DNA of 64,000 bases from Bacillus sp. REN3 (lineage in GTDB: Bacteria; Bacillota; Bacilli; Bacillales; Cytobacillaceae): positions 230,804 to 294,803 of the forward strand of contig NZ_JAERSD010000004.1 in assembly GCF_017912555.1 (NCBI RefSeq), given 5' to 3'. The stretch's first letter is position 1; each line of letters begins with the position of its first letter. A program made the translations under genes and the position numbers. The notes below the pieces were generated by a model that worked only from the letters and a program-made list of their open reading frames with translations, was not told the origin of the DNA and made no database searches. This document shows positions 9,998-18,325 of the stretch, piece after piece.

Positions 9998-10435
9998 ATG
10001 GCGGATGAAAAGAAGGATTCAAGGGAGACTTTTTTATTTACAGCTTGGGCTGCAGCTATCATTGCGATGTTCGGCAGCCTTTATTTTTCGGAAATCCGCC
10101 AGTATGAACCATGTGAATTATGCTGGTACCAGCGTATATTGATGTATCCTTTCACAATCATCCTCGGGATGGCGATTGTCAGGAAAGATTATCGGATTTC
10201 CCTGTATTCTATGGTGCTGGCTGCAATTGGTGCCATCATTTCGCTTTACCATTATTCATTGCAAAAGGTTCCATTCATGGCAGATAACGCTGACACTTGC
10301 GGAAGGGTTCCTTGCACCGGCCAATACATCAACTGGTTCGGCTTCATTACGATTCCCTTACTGGCACTCACAGCATTCATCATCATTTTTTCCATGAGCC
10401 TGCTGATATGGAAAAAGACTAAGGAGGCAGCATAG
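9998..10435 (+). CDS. bdbC: DsbB-family disulfide oxidoreductase (BdbC-like)
   Basis: The start at ATG 9998 is supported by AGAGGAGAGATAG; an earlier frame start at 9962 lacks one. The 145-residue protein has four membrane helices, the CELCWYQR motif (quinone-side CxxC) and a second pair C-GRVPC in the extracytoplasmic loop. This is the DsbB/BdbC pattern: re-oxidation of a partner thiol oxidase with electrons passed to menaquinone. The next gene, 1 base downstream, encodes a membrane-anchored thioredoxin-like protein, its likely partner. Confidence 0.9.
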   Translation: MADEKKDSRETFLFTAWAAAIIAMFGSLYFSEIRQYEPCELCWYQRILMYPFTIILGMAIVRKDYRISLYSMVLAAIGAIISLYHYSLQKVPFMADNADTCGRVPCTGQYINWFGFITIPLLALTAFIIIFSMSLLIWKKTKEAA

Positions 10436-10436
10436 T

Positions 10437-10907
10437 ATGAAAAAAATCATCATTTTCCTCGTTATCATAATTGGTTTATTCGCTGCTTTATTTTTTGTGA
10501 ATAATGCGCAAAAGGAAGAGAAATCCAAAGGGAATCCTTATGGAAAAAGCTCTTTGCACCCGGAAACGGTTAAACAGCTGGACGATCCAAATTACCAAAA
10601 CATCATCACGCCTGATGAATTGGATGAAATCATTGAAAATGGCGAAGATGCTACAGTCTATTTTTACAGTCCGACATGCCCTCACTGCGTGCGTACCACA
10701 CCTGTCGTTGCTCCGCTAGCAAAGGAGATGAAAGTTGACCTGCTTCAATTCAATCTGCTTGAATTCGAAAAAGGCTGGAATGACTATGGCATCGAAGAGA
10801 CGCCAACCATCGTCCAATATAAAGATGGAAAAGAAGTGAACCGGATTGTCGGTTATAACGAAGAGCCTGTCTTTAAATCCTGGTTCGAAGAAAATAGTGT
10901 TAAATAA
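10437..10907 (+). CDS. Membrane-anchored thioredoxin-like thiol oxidoreductase
   Basis: This 156-residue protein has an N-terminal signal anchor (MKKIIIFLVIIIGLFAALFFV) and an extracytoplasmic thioredoxin fold. The active site is YSPTCPHC and the cis-Pro loop is IEETPTIVQY. It overlaps the transcription unit of the bdbC-like gene (spacing 1 base), so the pair should introduce or shuffle disulfides in exported proteins. CPHC favours an oxidase or isomerase role over a reductase; that is inferred from DsbA-like sites. Confidence 0.88.
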   Translation: MKKIIIFLVIIIGLFAALFFVNNAQKEEKSKGNPYGKSSLHPETVKQLDDPNYQNIITPDELDEIIENGEDATVYFYSPTCPHCVRTTPVVAPLAKEMKVDLLQFNLLEFEKGWNDYGIEETPTIVQYKDGKEVNRIVGYNEEPVFKSWFEENSVK

Positions 10908-10974
10908 TATGGAATGTGATTGCTGACATATCGTTTGAAAGCAAATCAAAACGATGGAGAAGTAATGAAGGTGT

Positions 10975-11075
10975 GAGACGCTGGCGGGAGCAAGTTGGAC
11001 AAGCGGTACCCGGCAGGCGCTGTGCGCCGCAACTTGCCTTTTGGAAGGCGACAGCCTAAGAGAGGAGGTCCGTGA
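10975..11075. repeat. GC-rich palindromic intergenic segment
   Basis: A segment of higher GC than its surroundings contains GCAAGTTG and its complement CAACTTGC about 40 bases apart, with CGCTGTGCG between them. It lies downstream of the thioredoxin gene and ends near AGGAGGTCC. No reading frame of interest is seen. It resembles other non-coding GC-rich inserts in the window but is not clearly the same family. Confidence 0.4.
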
Positions 11076-11117
11076 CATTACTTGAAGAGCAGCAATGTTT
11101 ACGAAGAGAGCCTATGA

Positions 11118-11150
11118 AAAAGAACACGCCTGCATGAAGCAGGCGTTTGT
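11118..11150. terminator. Bidirectional terminator
   Basis: ACGCCTGC / GCAGGCGT hairpin, with AAAAAG on the left and TTTGTATTT on the right. It can end both the bdbC operon and the minus-strand yhcU-like gene. Confidence 0.7.
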
Positions 11151-11193
11151 ATTTGGCGTCATACATTTCATAAGTACTGTTTTGATGATCCTT

Positions 11194-11592
11194 TTAAAGC
11201 AGCAATCTGTTTGCTGCTTTAGTGTATGTACTTATATAGTCGAGATGGACGTGTCTGGATTCAGAGAACTGATGATAGTTGAATGGGAAACAGATCCCGT
11301 AATCTGTCAATGTCTGGACATTCCGGCGGAACATTTGCTGGTATCTCTCCGGTATATGCCCTGCCTCTAGTATCGAGATCAGCGTCTGCATGCACGTGAT
11401 GACCTTGAAAGCGTCGCCTAATGTACTGAACCGATCAAATTGGTCAGGCCTGGTCTGCAATATTTCCAGCCTTTCAAATTCTTCAATGTCTTCGTCGCTG
11501 AAGTATAGCGGGAACACATCAGTATAAAAATACCTTGACAGTTCACGGATTTTCTCTTCCTGTCCTGGTGTAGATGAAAAAACGATTTTCAA
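11194..11592 (-). CDS. yhcU: YhcU family protein (DUF5365)
   Basis: I place the start at TTG 11592 because AAAGGTGGG lies 7 bases upstream; a GTG five codons earlier has no spacing for that site. The 132-residue cytoplasmic protein begins KIVFSSTPGQEEKIREL and resembles Bacillus YhcU, of unknown function. It is divergent from the yhcT-like pseudouridine synthase, as in B. subtilis where yhcT and yhcU are neighbours. Confidence 0.75.
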   Translation of the reverse strand: MKIVFSSTPGQEEKIRELSRYFYTDVFPLYFSDEDIEEFERLEILQTRPDQFDRFSTLGDAFKVITCMQTLISILEAGHIPERYQQMFRRNVQTLTDYGICFPFNYHQFSESRHVHLDYISTYTKAANRLLL

Positions 11593-11762
11593 TGAGGGAC
11601 CCACCTTTATAACAATTGAAATCTTTCCGTAATATATACCTAAAGAATAACATATCAGTTGCTGGCAAAAGAGTGGTAATTATGCCCATAGAAAGAACCA
11701 AAATGATTGCGCCACCCAGGCAATATCTTTCACATCATAACTATACATAACAGGAGACGATT

Positions 11763-12683
11763 ATGATTCAAACTTCAAAAAAAGGGGATTGGTTTGAACT
11801 GACCATCCCGGAAGAATGGCAACATTACACACTCGAAACCCTTTTCAGGGACTGGTGGAAGGCACCGAGAAAGCTTGTCCATCTTTACCGCATGGACAAA
11901 CTCGTTTTATTGAACAGCAAAATCCCTGATTGGACCGTGCCATTGGCCAAAGGCGATAAGCTGAGAATAAAGTTTTTTGCAGAAGAGCCGTACGATGTTA
12001 TTCCTGAATACCGGGAAATTGGCGTACTTTACGAAGATGAACACCTGATCGTATTCAATAAGCCTGCCGGGATGGATACCCATCCAAATCAAGCAGGACA
12101 AACCGGCACCCTGGAAAACGTAGCTGCCTTTCATTTGCAGGCAAACGGTGAATTGACCCGTCCCCGACACATTCATAGGCTTGACCGCGATACGACAGGT
12201 GCAGTGCTTTTTGCCAAGCATGCATTCATGGCAGCGATCCTCGATAAAATGCTTGAGGAGCGCAGCATCAACCGAACATATCTGGCATTGACGGACGGAA
12301 TCATAAAGCAGAAAAAAGGGACAATTAATCAACCGATTGGACGGGATCGCCATCATCCGACTAGAAGGCGGGTTTCAGAAACAGGCCAGAGCGCATCCAC
12401 TCATTTTAAGGTGATCGAGCGGCTTAGGCAGAAGGAGCTGACGCTTATTGCATGCACGCTCGATACTGGAAGAACCCATCAAATCCGTGTGCATTTAAGC
12501 TATCTTGGCCACCCGCTTGCTGGAGATAACCTTTATGGAGGGAGCAGTCTTTTCCACAGGCAAGCGCTTCATGCCGTGAAGCTTGAATTTGTCCATCCTT
12601 TCACCGGGGAGAAAATCAACTGCCATGCGCCCTTCCTTGATGAGCCGCCAATTTTCAAAGGGATTGATCCATTCACGATTTAA
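11763..12683 (+). CDS. yhcT: RluA-family pseudouridine synthase (YhcT)
   Basis: This 306-residue protein has the RluA catalytic motif HRLDRDTTG (Asp nucleophile) at about residues 139-147 and the RTHQIRVHLSYLGHPLAGD block near the C-terminus. It converts uridines to pseudouridine in rRNA or tRNA; the target base cannot be told from sequence. An N-terminal RNA-binding segment of about 80 residues precedes the catalytic domain. The ribosome binding site is ACAGGAGACG. Confidence 0.9.
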   Translation: MIQTSKKGDWFELTIPEEWQHYTLETLFRDWWKAPRKLVHLYRMDKLVLLNSKIPDWTVPLAKGDKLRIKFFAEEPYDVIPEYREIGVLYEDEHLIVFNKPAGMDTHPNQAGQTGTLENVAAFHLQANGELTRPRHIHRLDRDTTGAVLFAKHAFMAAILDKMLEERSINRTYLALTDGIIKQKKGTINQPIGRDRHHPTRRRVSETGQSASTHFKVIERLRQKELTLIACTLDTGRTHQIRVHLSYLGHPLAGDNLYGGSSLFHRQALHAVKLEFVHPFTGEKINCHAPFLDEPPIFKGIDPFTI

Positions 12684-12961
12684 GAGAGATATTTCAGTGG
12701 CTATCTTTTTCATGCCTTAGAAAAGAAGGAAAGGTGAAAGGAGCCTAAGACTGGAGCCATATAAAATCAGTAGGAAATCAACATCGTCGATTTCCCGCTT
12801 CATGAGGGGGCAGCTGTGCAGCTTTTATCGCTTCGCCACTGCTTCTAAAGGGAATGGAAAAGCTGGCAATATAACCTTTCCCTACAACTGTGAGATTTTG
12901 AACTTTAGTCTGGGTCGGCAGGAAAAAAACAGATGCAAAATGAAAGGCGAATAACAAAGAC
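12684..12961. other. Intergenic region without recognisable gene
   Basis: The segment contains a hairpin GGAAATC / GATTTCC at about 12772-12794 and otherwise no supported reading frame or RNA. There is no clear terminator for the yhcT-like gene. Confidence 0.5.
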
Positions 12962-12993
12962 GAAAAAAAATCCTTCCGATCGGAAGGATTTTT
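12962..12993 (-). terminator. Terminator of the GlsB-like gene
   Basis: AAAAATCCTTCC / GGAAGGATTTTT hairpin with GATC in the centre and flanking A and T runs, five bases beyond the stop codon. Confidence 0.85.
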
Positions 12994-12997
12994 CTTA

Positions 12998-13255
12998 TTA
13001 ATCAGCTTTACGCATGCTGCGCATAATCAAGCTTACAATGAAGACTAGCGCGATAGCACCAATCAAGGCTGGGATGATCGCAAAGTCTGCGACAATCGGA
13101 CCCCAATCTCCGAGGATTGCTTGTCCAATCCAGGCACCAACAAAACCTGCAATGATGTTTCCAATGACTCCGCCAGGAATGTCTCGGCCTAGGATTAAGC
13201 CTGCCAACCAACCAATAATTCCTCCGATAATTAATGACCATAAGAATGCTAACAT
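12998..13255 (-). CDS. GlsB/YeaQ/YmgE family membrane protein
   Basis: This 85-residue protein has three membrane helices with the glycine-rich GGIIGWLAGLILGRDIPGG pattern of transglycosylase-associated (GlsB/YeaQ/YmgE) proteins. The family is linked to general stress response in Gram-positive bacteria; no enzyme activity is established. It is monocistronic with a strong terminator. Confidence 0.88.
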   Translation of the reverse strand: MLAFLWSLIIGGIIGWLAGLILGRDIPGGVIGNIIAGFVGAWIGQAILGDWGPIVADFAIIPALIGAIALVFIVSLIMRSMRKAD

Positions 13256-13600
13256 AGTGTACTTCCTCCTTAGAGTTCGAAATTTAAAATCAAGTAGTTA
13301 GAAGTGCTAAGGGATCAACACCCTATTCAAGAGTTCAACTGCAGTGATTTTTTTAGATTAAGCATCGCTGAATCCCGGGATTATCTTTCAGCTAGCTTTA
13401 ATCTTAAGTTACCTCTTAATCGATGTTTTTAAACCCTTATTTTTGCAGAATGCCAAGCGATGGAAATTTGTTGGAGGTCCATTGGCCCTCACCGTATGTC
13501 CCGCTTGTACACCTACAATACCACCTTCTTGAAAAGTTAAAACATCCTCGGAAACCAGGAATTTCAACTCTTGGTTTTAATGTATCCAGTTTTCAAAATT
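13256..13600. other. Intergenic region without recognisable gene
   Basis: This 345-base stretch upstream of the GlsB-like gene should hold its promoter. No supported reading frame, RNA or repeat was seen. Confidence 0.5.
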
Positions 13601-13630
13601 AAAAACGGACTGAATAAAACTTCAGTCCGG
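13601..13630 (-). terminator. Terminator of the WrbA-like gene
   Basis: CGGACTGAA / TTCAGTCCG hairpin with a 7-base loop, followed on the minus strand by TTTTTAATTTT. Confidence 0.8.
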
Positions 13631-13638
13631 AAATTGTG

Positions 13639-14253
13639 TTAATTGTTCAATCCTTGTTTTATCCATCCAGCAACCTGGATGGTACGGGCAGCCTGATGCT
13701 TGACTGCTGCTTCTGCATCCTCTGCCATCTTGCCCTCCTGCCCTACGGTCACTGAAGTTCCATATGGGTTTCCTCCGGCTGCGAAAATCGACTGATCCGT
13801 ATAGCCTGGCGCAGCAATAATCGCCCCCCAGTGCATCATTGACGTATACAGATGGTTGATGGTCATTTCCTGTCCTCCATGAGAGTTGCTGGCTGAAGAC
13901 ATCGCGCTGACGACCTTGTTTGCCAATTTCCCTTTGGACCACAGCCCTCCTGTTGTATCAAGGAACTGCTTCATCTGTGCAGGCAGATTGCCAAAACGGG
14001 TCGGAACACTGAAAATAATCGCATCTGCCCACTCCAGGTCATCAAGGGAAACGACTGGTACGTCCTTCGTTTCTTCCATGTGTTTTTTCCATGCAGGATT
14101 AGAATCAATCGCGGTTTGGGGTGCCAGCTCCTCAACCTTCCTAAGCTTCACCTCAGCTCCAGCATCTTTTCCAGCTTGCTCCGCCATTCTTGCCAGCCTG
14201 TAATTCGTTCCTGTCGAACTGTAATAGATGATTGCAAGGTTCACATTTGCCAT
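13639..14253 (-). CDS. NAD(P)H:quinone oxidoreductase, WrbA-like flavoprotein (YhcB)
   Basis: The start at ATG 14253 is set by GGAGGCGATGAC; a longer frame exists without such a site. The 204-residue flavodoxin-fold protein has the FMN phosphate loop YYSSTGTNYRLA and the WrbA-type PTRFGNLPAQMKQFLD segment. It should transfer two electrons from NAD(P)H to quinones, limiting semiquinone stress. B. subtilis YhcB is the likely orthologue by neighbourhood. Confidence 0.88.
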   Translation of the reverse strand: MANVNLAIIYYSSTGTNYRLARMAEQAGKDAGAEVKLRKVEELAPQTAIDSNPAWKKHMEETKDVPVVSLDDLEWADAIIFSVPTRFGNLPAQMKQFLDTTGGLWSKGKLANKVVSAMSSASNSHGGQEMTINHLYTSMMHWGAIIAAPGYTDQSIFAAGGNPYGTSVTVGQEGKMAEDAEAAVKHQAARTIQVAGWIKQGLNN

Positions 14254-14502
14254 GTCATCGCCTCCGTTTTTGTTGTAATCATTTCTTGTCTCATCAATGC
14301 AAAAATCTTGAAATCGAGATACCAAAAACAAAAAAATACACCTGTTATCTGGTGCTATCTTTCCGGGTAAAGGCTAAAATTCCTTAGCATCACCACTCTC
14401 CTGCATTGGTTAGCGGACCAGAATCCTTTATGGAATTCTGCAGGAGGAAGTGTGTAATCCACACGGCTCCCTCCTACCATTATTTTAGCCAAACCAGCCC
14501 TT

Positions 14503-15333
14503 TTAAAACTCAAAATGATCCGGATCCGCTCCAAAACGTTGATTTCTGTTAAGTCCGTTCATCTCTTCCATTTCCTCGGTATTCAATTCAAAATTGAAAA
14601 TATCGGCGTTTTCTTTTAGCCTTTCTGGCGTGACAGACTTCGGGATTGCGATTATCGCATTTTGAAGATGCCATCTTAAAATCACTTGCGCGGGTGTCTT
14701 TCCATGCCTGGAGGCAATCATCCTTAAGACCGGCTCGTCGAAAAACCTGCCTCTTGATAGTGGGGACCAGGCTTCCACTTGAATACTTTTCTCGCGGCAG
14801 TAGTCCCTTAAGGGTTCTTGAGACAGCAATGGATGCAGTTCTACCTGATTGACTGCAGGCTTCTCACTGCTATTGTTCAGCAAATCATCGAGGTGGTGTT
14901 CTTTGAAATTGCTGACCCCAATCGCTCTTACCCTGCCTTCTTTATAAAGCTTCTCCAGAGCGCGCCATGTACCTAAGTATTTTCCTTTTACAGGCCAATG
15001 AATCAAATAGAGGTCGATGTAATCAAGGCCAAGCTTCCTCATGCTCTCGTCAAAAGCCTTCAAGGTTGTTTCCTCTCCCTGATCGCTATTCCATACCTTT
15101 GTCGTTACGAATATTTCCTCCCGCGGAATCCCGCTTTCCTTGATTGCTTTGCCAACCCCCTCTTCATTCTCATAAAATGAGGCGGTATCAATCAGCCGAT
15201 AACCAAGCTTGAGGGCAGTTTTCACGGTCTCGGTCACCTGGTCGCCTTCCTCCACTTTATAGACACCAAGCCCGAAGACAGGCATTTTCACACCATTGCC
15301 CAATGTCACGGTATCAAATATAGATGCTGCCAA
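14503..15333 (-). CDS. Aldo/keto reductase (YvgN/glyoxal reductase-like), copy 1
   Basis: I choose TTG at 15333, 8 bases after AAGGAG; an ATG two codons upstream sits only 3 bases from it. With this start the protein has 276 residues, the same length as the paralogue at 40100-40930, and the N-termini align. The AKR tetrad is visible: Asp in LIDTASFYENE, Tyr in the same motif, Lys in VTTKVWNSDQG and His in LYLIHWPVKGK. NADPH binding uses IPKSVTPERLKEN. The substrate is probably a small aldehyde such as methylglyoxal. Confidence 0.9.
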   Translation of the reverse strand: MAASIFDTVTLGNGVKMPVFGLGVYKVEEGDQVTETVKTALKLGYRLIDTASFYENEEGVGKAIKESGIPREEIFVTTKVWNSDQGEETTLKAFDESMRKLGLDYIDLYLIHWPVKGKYLGTWRALEKLYKEGRVRAIGVSNFKEHHLDDLLNNSSEKPAVNQVELHPLLSQEPLRDYCREKSIQVEAWSPLSRGRFFDEPVLRMIASRHGKTPAQVILRWHLQNAIIAIPKSVTPERLKENADIFNFELNTEEMEEMNGLNRNQRFGADPDHFEF

Positions 15334-15716
15334 CTCCATCACTCCTTTTCCTTCATTTTATCCAGTTTTACGGGCACAAACAAATTAAAAGCGGCCATCT
15401 CTGCGGCCGCCAATTTATATGAACGGCATGAAGCCGGCATTTTCTCCTGTAGATTCCAAAGTTCCCGGCAAAAATTTGTCCTAAACCGCGTGATGGGCAT
15501 TATTTCAAATAAGGGTCTGTCATCCGAAAGAGGTTTTCAACCCATCGAAAAAAGGAAAGAAATACTATCTTCCCGATCGAATGTAAATTTAGAAAGATGT
15601 TATTTGTTAAAAATTTATTATTTTTGTAAAAACATGCTTCTTATTTCGACAACTTTCGGCTAAAATTAATTTCGCCTATAAAATATTGCAGTTTGGATAA
15701 AAGTGGGGGTTTTAAA
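15334..15716. other. Intergenic region between divergent genes
   Basis: Holds the promoters of the aldo/keto reductase and the DUF47 gene. A hairpin GCGGCC / GGCCGC lies near 15390-15411 with a T run on its minus-strand side, but no transcript that it would end is apparent. Confidence 0.4.
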
Positions 15717-16334
15717 ATGGTTTTCAGGAAAAAGGACAAGTTCGCTGTTTTACTTACGGATATTTCTATCAACTTGAAGGAAAGCAGTGAGTATTTCGCA
15801 GATTATAAGCTGAATAATGTTAGCGATCTGAAAATCTTTACCGAGAAAATGAAGGATATGGAAACAAAAGGAGACTCTTTGATACATGAAGTTATCATGG
15901 AGCTTAACAATGCCTTCATCACACCGATTGAAAGGGAAGATATCCTCGCGCTTTCCATGTCCATGGATGATGTCCTCGATGGCATGGAGCAGTGCGCAAA
16001 TTTATTCGATGTTTATTCCATCGTGAAAGCCGATGACTTTATGCTGCAATTTGTCGCAGCAATCAAGAGTGCCTCATTTGAAATCGAACAGGCGGTCCAG
16101 CTGCTTACGACGAAAAAATTGCCGAAAATCAGGGAACACGCTATCAGGATCAAGGATTTGGAATCTAAATGTGATGGCGTCCTCCGCCAATCAATCAAGC
16201 ATTTATTTTCTGTTGAAAAGGACCCGATCCGTATTATCCAGTACAAGGAAATTTATGAAGCACTTGAGGAAATCGCGGACAGCTGCCAGGATGTTGCCAA
16301 CACGCTTGAGAGCATTGTCATGAAAAATGCGTAA
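15717..16334 (+). CDS. DUF47 (PhoU-like) phosphate transport regulator
   Basis: The start at ATG 15717 follows GTGGGGGT. The 205-residue, mostly helical protein belongs to the DUF47 family, which is related to PhoU and is nearly always coupled to PiT permeases. EREDILALSMSMDDVLDGME and ALEEIADSCQDVANTLE are the two helical repeats. It should modulate the phosphate permease encoded 12 bases downstream. Confidence 0.9.
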   Translation: MVFRKKDKFAVLLTDISINLKESSEYFADYKLNNVSDLKIFTEKMKDMETKGDSLIHEVIMELNNAFITPIEREDILALSMSMDDVLDGMEQCANLFDVYSIVKADDFMLQFVAAIKSASFEIEQAVQLLTTKKLPKIREHAIRIKDLESKCDGVLRQSIKHLFSVEKDPIRIIQYKEIYEALEEIADSCQDVANTLESIVMKNA

Positions 16335-16346
16335 GGAGTTTTACAA

Positions 16347-17345
16347 ATGGATACATTACTCATCTTAACGTTTTTGATTGTCATCGGCGCACTGGCGTTT
16401 GACTTCATTAACGGTTTCCATGATACGGCCAACGCAATCGCAACATCCGTATCGACAAAAGCATTGAAACCTCGTCATGCCATTATGCTGGCTGCAGTAA
16501 TGAATTTTGTTGGCGCCATGACTTTTACGGGTGTGGCAAAGACCATCACAAAGGATATCGTCGACCCTTTCACGCTCGAAAATGGCTCTCTCGTCATTCT
16601 CGCTGCATTGATCGCCGCGATATTCTGGAACCTGCTGACATGGTATTATGGAATCCCAAGCAGCTCTTCCCATGCCATCATCGGTTCGATAGCTGGAGCC
16701 GCGATTGCGGCTGCAGGAGTAAATGCATTGAATTACAGCGGATTCTTGAAAATTATCGAGGCGCTGATTATTTCACCGCTCCTTGCATTCACGGTTGGTT
16801 ACATTGTCTACAGCATCTTCAAGGTCGTTTTCAGGAATCATAACCTTGCGAAAACCAATAAGAATTTCCGCCTATTCCAAATCGGGACAGCTGCATTGCA
16901 GGCGTTCACCCATGGAACGAATGATGCACAAAAGGCAATGGGAATCATCACGATGGCGTTGATCGCCAATAACTTCCATTCAACTGATGAAATTCCTTTC
17001 TGGGTCCAGTTCTCCTGCGCGCTTTCCATGGGCCTCGGAACGTCGGTCGGCGGCTGGAAAATCATCAAGACAGTTGGCGGGAATATCATGAAAATCCGTC
17101 CTGTCAATGGAGTAGCCGCTGACCTTACGGGTGCGATGATCATCTTCGGGGCAACGTTCATTCATCTGCCTGTAAGTACGACCCACGTAATTTCATCTTC
17201 GATCCTTGGGGTAGGCAGTGCCCATCGTATAAAGGGTGTCAAATGGACAACAGCCCAGCGGATGATTATCACCTGGGTCATCACTTTACCCATTTCGGCA
17301 CTAGTGGCAAGCATTGCTTATTTCATTTTGAACGCTTTTTTTTAA
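16347..17345 (+). CDS. PiT family inorganic phosphate transporter
   Basis: This 332-residue permease has about ten membrane helices and both PiT signature repeats: DFINGFHDTANAIATSV near the N-terminus and HGTNDAQKAMGIITMAL in the middle. It imports phosphate with a cation. It is co-transcribed with the DUF47 regulator and ends at a strong bidirectional terminator. Confidence 0.94.
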   Translation: MDTLLILTFLIVIGALAFDFINGFHDTANAIATSVSTKALKPRHAIMLAAVMNFVGAMTFTGVAKTITKDIVDPFTLENGSLVILAALIAAIFWNLLTWYYGIPSSSSHAIIGSIAGAAIAAAGVNALNYSGFLKIIEALIISPLLAFTVGYIVYSIFKVVFRNHNLAKTNKNFRLFQIGTAALQAFTHGTNDAQKAMGIITMALIANNFHSTDEIPFWVQFSCALSMGLGTSVGGWKIIKTVGGNIMKIRPVNGVAADLTGAMIIFGATFIHLPVSTTHVISSSILGVGSAHRIKGVKWTTAQRMIITWVITLPISALVASIAYFILNAFF

Positions 17346-17351
17346 AAAACG

Positions 17352-17380
17352 AAAAAAAACCCGGGAAATTCCCGGGTTTT
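17352..17380. terminator. Bidirectional terminator of pit and the DUF302 gene
   Basis: AAAACCCGGGAA / TTCCCGGGTTTT hairpin with an A run on the left and T run on the right, between convergent genes. Confidence 0.88.
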
Positions 17381-17386
17381 CATGTT

Positions 17387-17770
17387 TTACTTCAGCTTGT
17401 CAATGCTTCCAATCAACCTTTTTTCAATATCTCCTGCAATGGATTGCAACTCCTGGTTATCAACATTTTTGATCAGTTCCGTCGGTCTGGCCATTCCAAT
17501 CTTGGTTGTACCATTGTCAGAATAAACGACGATTTTACACGGAAGGAAATAGCTTACCAGCGGATTTTTTTCAAGGACGCGTTTCGCTTCATGCGGGTTG
17601 CATACCTCAAGGATTATATAATCCCCATCAAGCTCGACACCTTTTCCTGCCAGTGTCTCCTTCATATTCAGGGACCAAAGGACACCGAACTTTTCTTCCT
17701 TAAGGCTGGCTTCCAGTGCTGATGCCGCTTCATTCAATGGTTTGTTCACTTCAATAGTATAATGGAACAT
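17387..17770 (-). CDS. DUF302 family protein
   Basis: The start at ATG 17770 follows AAAGGGGAG; the open frame extends 11 codons further without a site. The 127-residue protein has the DUF302 pattern (FHYTIEVNKPLNEA, then a central LPCKIVVYSDNGTTKIGM strand). DUF302 proteins are small alpha/beta proteins of unknown function. It is monocistronic. Confidence 0.8.
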   Translation of the reverse strand: MFHYTIEVNKPLNEAASALEASLKEEKFGVLWSLNMKETLAGKGVELDGDYIILEVCNPHEAKRVLEKNPLVSYFLPCKIVVYSDNGTTKIGMARPTELIKNVDNQELQSIAGDIEKRLIGSIDKLK

Positions 17771-17976
17771 ACTAATCTCCCCTTTCCTTATTATGAATAC
17801 CACTCCAACCTACCAAAGAAACCTCTGGAGGTATTTATCCTCATAGTGCCATATTACAGTCCGGCTGTACACAGAAATGCTCCAGGCAAAACTCCTGATT
17901 GAAACTATTTGTTTAGTTTCACATGGCGGTTGGGTTCATATTGGAAATTGCGTTCCCTGAATCCCCTTCCAAAAGA

Positions 17977-18004
17977 AAAACCGCCGTCATCCCTGCATGG
18001 CGGT
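17977..18004 (-). terminator. Terminator of the sspH-like gene
   Basis: Minus-strand hairpin ACCGCC / GGCGGT followed by TTTTTCTTTT, 14 bases after the stop codon. Confidence 0.8.
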
Positions 18005-18017
18005 CCAACTGAAGCCA

Positions 18018-18197
18018 TCATCTTTCCTCCAGTTCGGAAATCTCTACGATCGTCCTTTCTTCCAATGGCCCCCTAAGATGGACTGTAGCCGTCCTGCCAT
18101 CCTCATTCAGCTTATCGATCCACACCTCTGCCCCGTTATACACCACGTCGATATCTGCCGGAGATGAAAGTATTTGTTTGATTCGCTTAACATCCAT
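18018..18197 (-). CDS. sspH: Small acid-soluble spore protein, H-type (SspH-like)
   Basis: This short gene encodes 59 residues starting MDVKRIKQILSSPADIDV and containing VYNGAEVWIDKLNEDGRTA. That pattern, a helical MxxxRxKqilxSP start followed by YNG and a short beta region, is typical of H-type SASPs of Bacillus spores. The ribosome binding site is GGAGGG, 9 bases upstream, and a good terminator follows. SspH is a minor spore-core protein made in the forespore under SigG. The call rests on family pattern, not alignment. Confidence 0.85.
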   Translation of the reverse strand: MDVKRIKQILSSPADIDVVYNGAEVWIDKLNEDGRTATVHLRGPLEERTIVEISELEER

Positions 18198-18325
18198 TTT
18201 GCCGTTCCCTCCACAATCATTTTTCCCATTTATCTTCTCAAGAAAAGATCCTTTTTATTCGAGTTGTTTGTCCAGAAGGAAATTTTTTACGTTAAAATAA
18301 AGGAAAACGATTCAGGAGGGATTGT

